Positions 61,001 through 64,000 of a stretch of DNA of 64,000 nt are shown piece by piece (position 1 is the stretch's first letter; the number at the start of each line of letters is the position of its first letter). The stretch spans positions 1-64,000 of the forward strand of contig NZ_CABFVU010000004.1 of NCBI RefSeq assembly GCF_902150045.1. The letters run 5' to 3'. The position numbers and the translations under genes were made by a program. The DNA is from Chitinophaga polysaccharea. Its GTDB lineage: Bacteria > Bacteroidota > Bacteroidia > Chitinophagales > Chitinophagaceae. The notes beneath the pieces are model-generated. The model ran no database searches, was not told the origin of the DNA, and was given only the letters and a program-made list of their open reading frames with translations.

Positions 61001-64000
61001 GAGGGTATCATGGTACTGGAAATTAAATATGAAGGAGTTCTTTTTGAGAAATATACCATAGAAGGATTAATAGAAGGAATGGAGATACTGCTGGATCAGA
61101 TATTGGAAGACTGGAAAATTGATTCGAAAGATCTTTCCTATGTTTCAAAAGAGCAGTTCGAATTAATGCAACGCTGGAATGAAACAGAAAGTGTATATCC
61201 ATCTGAGAAAACAATCCATGAGCTGTTTGAAGCCCAGGTTGGAAGAACGCCTGATCATACGGCTGTCGTGTATCAGGATGTAAGCTTATCGTATAGGGAG
61301 CTTAATGAACGTTCCAACCGTTTGGCAAACTTTCTGATCAACACCTATGTTCTTCAGCCGGATGATCTGGTACCGTTGTGCCTGGACCGCTCTGAAAATA
61401 TGCTTGTTGCCATCCTGGCAATATTAAAAGCCGGCGCCGCCTATGTTCCGATAGATCCTTCCTATCCGGCAGACCGGATAGCGCATATCCTTCATGATAC
61501 GGGGGCAGGAATAGTACTGGCGCAAAACAGTGCTGCCCTGAGGGTTAAAGAAGCATGTGGTGGAACTGCGGCCATGCTTATATTAGACAGTCCGGAATTA
61601 ATTGAAATGCTTGAAAACAGTAGTATTTGCAATCCGGTAACTCAGGTAGCGCCACAGCACATGGCTTATGTGATCTATACCAGTGGAACCTCAGGTGTTC
61701 CTAAAGGGGTAATGATAGCACATAGGAGTGTGGTAAATGTAGTGACCCAGGTAAGAGGTGCATATGGATTCAGCGAGAATGAGAAAATAACGGCCTATAC
61801 ATCCTATGTATTTGATGTATCGGTGTCAGAATTTTTTAATACGTTATTGTTCGGAAATGAACTGCACCTGTTGGATGAAAGCACAAGAAAAGATGCGGAT
61901 TCAATAAGTCGGTATTTACTTGATCATCAAATTAACTATTCTTACCTGCCACCTGCTCTATTATCTGTTTTGCCCCGTATTGAATACCCGGCCCTGAAAG
62001 GATTATTATATGCCGGCGAACCGTGTGATTATGAAACAGGGAAATATTGGTCGGAGTATATCAACCTTTATAATTTGTACGGGCCAACAGAAGCTGCTAT
62101 TTATGCAACCTATAAAAAGGTAGTGCATGGGGATGTGCATTTGATCGGGAATGCTGTGGGAAATACTTCAACATATGTATTGGATACCCACTGCCGCCTG
62201 CTTCCGGTAGGTGCTATTGGAGAACTTTACCTTGGTGGTGTTGGAATCTCGCGTGGTTATCTGGGCATGCCGAAGCTGACCTCAGAACGCTTTATTCCGA
62301 ACCCTTTCCAAACAGAAGAACAGAAAAAACAAGGTAAAAACGACAAACTGTACAAAACAGGAGATTTAGTAAGGTACCATGCGGATGGAGCTTTGGAATA
62401 TATCGGACGTAATGACTTTCAGGTGAAGATCCGTGGTTACAGGATTGAGCTTGGAGAAATTGAGAACAGATTACTGGAATATCCGGAAGTAAAACAAGCA
62501 GTGGTGCTTGCCAAAGAAAACAAAGCGGGGATGAAATACCTTGCTGGCTATTACGTTTCGGGCGCTGCTTTGGAAGCGGAAAAAATCACTGCATTTTTAT
62601 CCGGAGTTCTTCCGGAATATATGGTGCCGGTAGTCTTTGTTCATTTAACCTCATTGCCATTGACCATCAATGGTAAGCTGGACAGAAGACAACTTCCTGA
62701 ACCAGAATTTACCGGAGGGAAAGAATATACCGCCCCTGAAACCGATCTACAGAAAAAATTATGTGAGGTTTATGGTGAAGTTTTAGCTATCCCATCTGAA
62801 TCGATTGGCATTCATGATGATTTCTTCAGATTGGGGGGGAACAGTATTATGGCCATCAAGCTTATCAGTAAGATCAAGCAGGGTTTAGACTTACAGATAG
62901 CTGTATCCACTGTTTTCAGCTATAAAACTATTGCCGCTCTTTCGCATGTGCTGGCAGATGAAAACAACAGGGGGGAACAGATCGTCATTACTGCTGTTCC
63001 TGTATCCTCTCCGGAAGCACAAAGGTTATCCTTTGCCCAGGAAAGACTATGGTTCATAGATAATTATGACGGCGGAAGCAGTGCCTATAACATCCCGATG
63101 ACCTTCCGTCTGGATGAAAAAACCGATCTTCAGTTATTGAGTAAAGCATTGGATGCCGTGGTAATGCGGCATGAAGTGCTTCGCTCCGTGATCAGGATGA
63201 CAGATGATGGTTTGGGCTGGCAAGCAGTATTAGATGATAGCCTGGTGATCCGTCATCAGGAAATAAGAACGATGGCTGAATTGGAGGAAGAAATAAGCCG
63301 TATCTCCCATAAAACTTTCAATCTGGAAAAGGAGCCGCCTGTAAGTATCCATATTTTTAAACTTGAAGGCGAGTATTATTTGTCGGTTGTTATTCACCAT
63401 ATTGCATTTGACGGATGGTCGGCAGGCATATTTCTGAAAGAGATCATTCATATATATAACGCCCTCAAAGAAGGGAAAGCTCATGATCTTCCGGCTTTAA
63501 AAGTACAGTATAAAGACTTTGCTTTATGGCAGCGCAATTATCTGACAGGAGAGCGTCTTGACAAGCAGATTCATTACTGGAAAAATAAACTGAACGGCGT
63601 CCAACATCTTGCTCTTCCAACAGACTTCCGGAGACCAGCACAAATATCTTATGAGGGCGACAGCATTTATTTCTGTATCAGTGAAGAACAAAGCGGGAAG
63701 CTGCGCTCGTATTCAAAAGAACTTGGCGTCAGCTTATTCAGTGTCCTTTTAGGAGGATATTACCTGATGCTTTCGGCCTATTCGGGGCAGGATGATATTG
63801 TGTTAGGAAGTCCTATTGCCAACCGTCACCATGCGGGACTGGAAGATATCATAGGCTTCTTTGTCAATACTTTAGCATTAAGAGAAACGATTGATCCGGA
63901 ACAAAGCATCAAAGACTTTATCCTGCAGATAGCTGGTTCAATAGCCGAAGCCCAGGCTCATCAGGATCTTCCGTTCGAGAAACTGGTGGAGGAACTTGGC
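48977..64000 (+). CDS. Giant non-ribosomal peptide synthetase, partial (runs off window)
   Basis: One uninterrupted frame of 5,008 codons without a stop to the window end. Order by motifs: C1 (residues 1-~450), A1, T1 (Ser999), C2, A2, T2 (Ser2061), C3, A3, T3 (Ser3115), E, C4, A4, T4 (Ser4623), C5 (incomplete). It assembles at least four residues on phosphopantetheine arms, starting with a condensation domain, which points to an acylated start (lipopeptide) or a preceding synthetase. Codes read against GrsA by eye: A1 DVSYLALIYK, A2 and A3 DAWTVAAVCK (phenylalanine), A4 DVSYLALIYK. Module 3 epimerises. Predicted core: X-Phe-D-Phe-X. The start ATG 48977 is the first Met before the C-domain strand. 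No MbtH, thioesterase or transporter lies to the left; they may lie to the right. Confidence 0.95.
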   Translation, partial: MEAILMKLTPYQSFFFNEWVLNPFRSDYNIVLDQSVSGLIDIQRLNKSVVRFINEHLLVNSNISAQSGDLYWERRPLLSENDQILTFIPQEPRPEEILQLALQPFDLENDLLARAYAIKLNKGGYRIIHIISHILVDGLSANGIYAELGAYYNDPDYKNPISITDQTQLYENLRIQLENNLANGKSEMSDFWKTNLKDVENIGFKFLKTRSLDSKPEENTILLKSPVSELRFSFPKSTFSKVKQLTSKYRLTPYTYGQLVLAVLLHRISGVDNLAINYPVGIMEGQDFIFGAHINTVLKGYRFNKETSLQDLIYQNIEYTNQLKISKARYFPITELINYVPASDILEFGFIQTSLKDVMIHYEGAGEVIINSDLNVDLAGKLLFEQEVRNEQLNYRVRFNNRELVEEMVLNFTKIYQWLFVDILQDLLEGRTENLITDYKLLNEETYQKVVEGWNNTGEGFLSGTIHRLFEDQVARTPDRIALVFGQIRITYRELNERANRLARYLIQTYDLQSEDLIAVCLERSENMLVAILAILKAGAAYVPMEPSYPADRISYMLNDTGAKIVLAQHSTVEKLQETCPDVLVLDDPDFRSTVKGISPDNLNIPTAPDNLAYIIYTSGTTGLPKGVMVEHKNVVNLVDQIQEAYGYSKGEKMTAYASYVFDVSVSEFFNALLYGNELHILHEEIRKDADAISSYLLSNKIAYAYLPPVMLSVLPRVEYPSLKGLLYAGEPCEYETGKYWSEYTKLYNLYGPTEATIYAVYKQVNHGDVHLIGRPVGNTKAYILDKYLQPLPVGAVGELYLGGAGIARGYFNRPDLTTERFIENPLHGETGRLYKTGDLVRWLPDGNIEYIGRNDLQEKIRGYRVEPEEIENRLSQFPGVKQSVVLVKESKTGMKYLVGYYVADDELDAEDLAVFLSRSLPEYMIPDTFVYLTAFPVTINGKIDRKQLPEPEFAGNSAYTAPQNELQRRLCQIYGEILGLNSETISIYDDFFRLGGNSIMVIKLINRIQFELKLNADVRTVFSHKTVVSLAEILSGENNIDRQEKIAPVPVTSVEEQRLSFAQERIWFIERYAGGSNAYNIPMVFKLGKNVETAFLQQSFEILIQRHEVLRSTIRETDDGIGYQVVTAHSIQLSVQTVQTREELDERINIANKKIFRLEEELPLNVVLFTLEDQQYLSVVVHHIAFDGWSTDIFIKEVSSIYRSLEAGKVPELKALPVQYRDFALWQRNYLTGEILDQQINYWKDKLEGFQTLNLPLDFKRPGSTSFDGATEYCNLPAALVAALRELSKDLGVSLYSVMLSGCYLMLSAYSGQDDIIVGSPVANRHLAGLEDIIGFFVNTLALREKIDPEQDLKDFILQVSQSVIGAQSHQDLPFEKLVEELEIGQDMSRHPIFQVMFALQSLDGGIYTSGADKAVFLPFDGDIDYRTAKFDLTIMIDDNGETMRGIFNYAVSLFNRDTILRMKDTYILLLEQIVNLRNQKGEACKISGLQWTTTEDHKKIIEDHNIVEISCLESQTLHRLFEDQVQRTPDHTAVVYQDVSLSYRELNERSNRLANYLIKTYDLQADDLVPLCLDRSENMLVAILAVLKAGAAYVPMDPSYPANRIAHILHDTGARLILGQESTAGKLGNVTADVISLDAVAFKAMLEISDVNNPVTRTTPGNLAYVIFTSGTTGLPKGVMIEHRNVANLVHQVAEEFGLNRNGVRKNCLWYANYVFDAHVWELYPSITHGHSIYILEKELQTDLPALKDYIEANSISMATIPPVLLTREDILPLETLVVAGDVTHPQVMVTYKEHGVDIVNAYGPTEATVCTSLHHYNEDGNPLNIGRPIGNLTAYVLDRYHRMVPVGAVGELYIGGAGIARGYLNRPELTAALFIANPFQATDQKPGGENARLYKTGDLVRWLANGELEYIGRNDLQVKIRGYRIELGEIENRLLHYPGIRQAAVLAKENEAGIKYLAGYYVSDFPIKTNLLFEFLSEALPEYMVPDAFVHLKSLPLTINGKLDRSRLPEVEFSRYQEYTPPGTRLQEKLCQAYGEVLGLASTSIGIHDDFFRLGGNSIMALKLISSIKRILNLQVGVAVIFNHKTVASLSNVLSAENYIAEDIIINAVEVSAPEDQRLSFAQERLWFIENYEGGSNAYNIPMTVRLKEYTSVSILCKVIETIVARHEVLRSLIRSTNEGKSYQLVVDMVPQIHLHHIETREELNKAVGKVSNKIFRLEEELPIEVHLFKLKEEYYLSVVVHHIAFDGWSIDVFLKEIQAIYKSFAKGEPHELPELKIQYRDFALWQRNYLTGEVLNQQVTYWKDKLSDFQTLNLPADFRRPAQISYEGDSIYFRISEEQSGRLRSYSKELGVSLFSVLLGGYYLVLSAYSGQDDIVLGSPIANRHHAGLEDIIGFFVNTLALRETIDPEQSIKDFILQIAGSITEAQAHQDLPFEKLVEELGVEKDASRHPVFQVMFGLQGFGENLSDYQSILRPFTGKTDYEVAKFDITTIIDDGNDSLHGMFNYARSLFTRETIENMMNSYLFMLEQIADTKWKQDLKIAALNLISQEQQQSLSKLCSSETPYANTIHGLFELQVERTPDHTAVVYQDVSLSYRELNERSNRLANYLINTYALQPDDLVPLCLDRSEDMLVAILAVLKAGAAYVPMDPSYPADRIAHILHDTGTRLILGQESTAGKLGNVTADVISLDEIAFKAMLETSGVNNPVTRTTPGNLAYVIFTSGTTGLPKGVMIEHRNVANLVHQVGEEFGLNRNGARKNCLWYANYVFDAHVWELYPSLTHGHSIYILEKALQTDLPALKDYIEANSISMATIPPVLLTREYILPLETLVVAGDVTNPQVMVTYKEHGVDIVNAYGPTEATVCTSLHHYNEDGNPLNIGRPIGNLTAYVLDMCHRMVPVGAVGELYIGGAGIARGYLNRAELTAERFITNPFQTGTQQPGGENGRLYKTGDLVRWLPGGELEYIGRNDSQVKIRGFLIELGEIENRLLQYPEVRQAAVLVKDGKAGMKYLAGYYVSESAIDPEDLSAHLSKYLPEYMIPGAYVHLEALPLTINGKLDKKRLPEPEFNGSKEYVAPETPLQRHLCWIYGEVLGLDPGSIGIHDDFFRLGGDSIISIQLVSRIRQQLDVRLSVKDIFTARTVTGVSNLVVEKKSGTGDAIHSEQGLLEGEIPLLPIQEWYFNQKEEGYLPEFNHWNQSFLIHTPELNQEHFEKSIHLLIEKHDAFRIRYRQENGAYSQHYGGGIIPAINYLNVSGMSAEELNRHLTKWQSEFDIEKGPLFQIGYLTGYEDKSARIYFALHHLIIDGVSWRIITEDLKTIYQNFQRGNSIEAPVKGSSYRQWVKAIKSYQSERPAIREQELSYWGGIIEIVKENNHVLSGFISLDHHQEDVLLDKTYTEKLIRGGHHAYHTQINDLLLSALSSALTGLTGEKRNAILLESHGREDVFNNLDITETVGWFTSMYPLLLETGRDVTETIVHTKESLRSIPNNGIGYGSLIGYTQQALPMISFNYLGQLDQEEGFGDNAWFIAAEDSGISNSIFNRDSHVISINGATIDGQLRFRITGYLSSEQISELSAGFKSHLEAIIDHLSQETRSYLTPSDVGNIIDYTQLSKIQEHREVEGVYLANSLQEGFIYHALNQGEKDDAYRVQLIWDYYTEIDPLKLSASWKLAQQNYSSLRLRFNWDGEIVQVIDKSGDVDWRYQDISTMSEADRQTFIKEVTDKDRLEMYDLSKGNLFRVYLFKCSEKHYSCLFSNHHAILDGWSLPVLLNSIHGAYQSLLRGQEPSLAPDAAYGHTQQYLQACKEQGNTFWQSYMALLEDQEDLSSLVKETQRQTDLSTYRHVKDHQQAKMLIEGCRYQQLKTLTKEIGLTVNSVLQYLWHKQLSIYSGLGTTVAGTTVSGRDLPIDGIESSVGLYINTLPLIVNHAEGSVLDHILEIQNRISELNTYSDVNLASLHHGGRRIFSSLFVYENYPVPRGERENDLAFKFKAAVEKLDYPLVIMAAEQEGIMVLEIKYEGVLFEKYTIEGLIEGMEILLDQILEDWKIDSKDLSYVSKEQFELMQRWNETESVYPSEKTIHELFEAQVGRTPDHTAVVYQDVSLSYRELNERSNRLANFLINTYVLQPDDLVPLCLDRSENMLVAILAILKAGAAYVPIDPSYPADRIAHILHDTGAGIVLAQNSAALRVKEACGGTAAMLILDSPELIEMLENSSICNPVTQVAPQHMAYVIYTSGTSGVPKGVMIAHRSVVNVVTQVRGAYGFSENEKITAYTSYVFDVSVSEFFNTLLFGNELHLLDESTRKDADSISRYLLDHQINYSYLPPALLSVLPRIEYPALKGLLYAGEPCDYETGKYWSEYINLYNLYGPTEAAIYATYKKVVHGDVHLIGNAVGNTSTYVLDTHCRLLPVGAIGELYLGGVGISRGYLGMPKLTSERFIPNPFQTEEQKKQGKNDKLYKTGDLVRYHADGALEYIGRNDFQVKIRGYRIELGEIENRLLEYPEVKQAVVLAKENKAGMKYLAGYYVSGAALEAEKITAFLSGVLPEYMVPVVFVHLTSLPLTINGKLDRRQLPEPEFTGGKEYTAPETDLQKKLCEVYGEVLAIPSESIGIHDDFFRLGGNSIMAIKLISKIKQGLDLQIAVSTVFSYKTIAALSHVLADENNRGEQIVITAVPVSSPEAQRLSFAQERLWFIDNYDGGSSAYNIPMTFRLDEKTDLQLLSKALDAVVMRHEVLRSVIRMTDDGLGWQAVLDDSLVIRHQEIRTMAELEEEISRISHKTFNLEKEPPVSIHIFKLEGEYYLSVVIHHIAFDGWSAGIFLKEIIHIYNALKEGKAHDLPALKVQYKDFALWQRNYLTGERLDKQIHYWKNKLNGVQHLALPTDFRRPAQISYEGDSIYFCISEEQSGKLRSYSKELGVSLFSVLLGGYYLMLSAYSGQDDIVLGSPIANRHHAGLEDIIGFFVNTLALRETIDPEQSIKDFILQIAGSIAEAQAHQDLPFEKLVEELG
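52130..55270 (+). other. NRPS module 2: C2-A2-T2, Phe code
   Basis: C2 starts with LSFAQERIWFIE and has HHIAFDG (HH at 52523-52528). A2 (~53525-55020) gives D-A-W-T-V-A-A-V-C-K by alignment to GrsA, a phenylalanine-type code. T2 has LGGNS (Ser codon 55157). No E domain follows, so an L residue is expected. Confidence 0.85.
53561..54595 (+). repeat. Internal NRPS repeat: A2 copy
   Basis: About 1,035 bp nearly identical to 56723-57757, offset 3,162 bp (exactly 1,054 codons, one module). Identity breaks down on both sides, so the copy covers most of the A-domain core including the specificity pocket. Confidence 0.85.
55937..56314 (+). repeat. Internal NRPS repeat: C3 copy
   Basis: Nearly identical to 63623-64000 (offset 7,686 bp, a multiple of three). 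Sequence just before 55937 and 63623 is clearly different, giving a sharp left boundary. Confidence 0.85.
56723..57757 (+). repeat. Internal NRPS repeat: A3 copy
   Basis: Partner of the A2 copy at 53561. Its first ~260 bp recur a third time at 61244-61503 in A4. Confidence 0.85.
59830..62960 (+). other. NRPS module 4: C4 (D-C-L type)-A4-T4
   Basis: C4 follows E and has SNHHAILDG (HH 60248-60253); its N-terminus (YLANSLQEGFIYHAL) matches post-epimerase condensation domains. A4 (~61210-62710) is a mosaic: A2/A3-like up to ~61503, A1-like after it, with the A1 code DVSYLALIYK. T4 has LGGNS (Ser codon 62843). Confidence 0.85.
61244..61503 (+). repeat. Internal NRPS repeat: A4 N-terminal copy
   Basis: Matches 56723-56982 of A3 almost base for base, ending at the HDTG codons, after which A4 switches to A1-like sequence. 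Offset 4,521 bp. Confidence 0.82.
63000..64000 (+). other. NRPS module 5 start: C5, incomplete
   Basis: C5 begins LSFAQERLWFIDNYDGGSSAYNIPMTF and has HHIAFDG (HH 63395-63400). From 63623 to the window edge it is nearly identical to C3. At least one further module is therefore expected beyond the window. Confidence 0.85.
63623..64000 (+). repeat. Internal NRPS repeat: C5 copy
   Basis: Partner of the C3 copy; the right end lies beyond the window. Confidence 0.85.

Overview
The window looks like a chromosome segment of a Chitinophaga-type member of the Bacteroidota. The evidence is the STN-bearing SusC paired with a FecI/FecR-type sigma and anti-sigma, three SusC and three SusD homologues, many Sec and lipobox signals ending in AQ or SC, and a typical GH92/GH38/GH2 gene set. 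It splits into a gene-dense polysaccharide utilisation region (about 1.5-36 kb), a housekeeping stretch with decayed loci (36-41.7 kb), and a visibly more AT-rich secondary-metabolism and accessory region (41.7-64 kb).

Left edge: a frameshifted RHS C-terminal fragment with a proline-rich tail and a Sel1-repeat protein, then a GH43-like hydrolase, an exported PPC-domain protein, a BKACE enzyme and an M48 protease (the last two on the minus strand), and a DUF3817 membrane protein.

Mannan / high-mannose-glycan PUL (5.2-35.9 kb): GH92; ECF sigma; FecR; STN-SusC; SusD; GH38-like; SGNH hydrolase; second GH92; then a second unit SusD, DUF5004-like, DUF4961-like, SusC, SusD, SusC, beta-propeller lipoprotein, GH2 with a CBM32-like module, closed by a strong terminator. 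Three identically spaced elements, GGCGGTA-N12-GGTGTC(T/A), lie in front of the first GH92, FecR and the second unit. I read them as promoters of the locus's own ECF sigma, tying all three transcripts into one regulon.

36-41.7 kb: an in-frame chimera of the first ~36 residues of an ECF sigma factor with a TPR-TlpA thioredoxin (apparent deletion scar), a small membrane protein, type I GAPDH, a GlxA-type AraC regulator, and then 1.9 kb of non-coding DNA holding an orphan perfect-stem terminator and a three-frame SusC relic.

41.7-64 kb: two divergent class I terpene synthases and a polyprenyl diphosphate synthase; a truncated HlyD-type adaptor; a decayed GlcG/HbpS gene; a putative aerolysin-like beta-pore-forming protein with a small partner; a 20-bp hairpin; and one NRPS reading frame of at least 15 kb running off the right edge: C-A-T / C-A-T / C-A-T-E / C-A-T / C... 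By eye, A2 and A3 carry a phenylalanine code (DAWTVAAVCK), module 3 epimerises, and A1 and A4 share one unassigned code (DVSYLALIYK), suggesting X-Phe-D-Phe-X-... The modules show clear internal duplication and recombination tracts.
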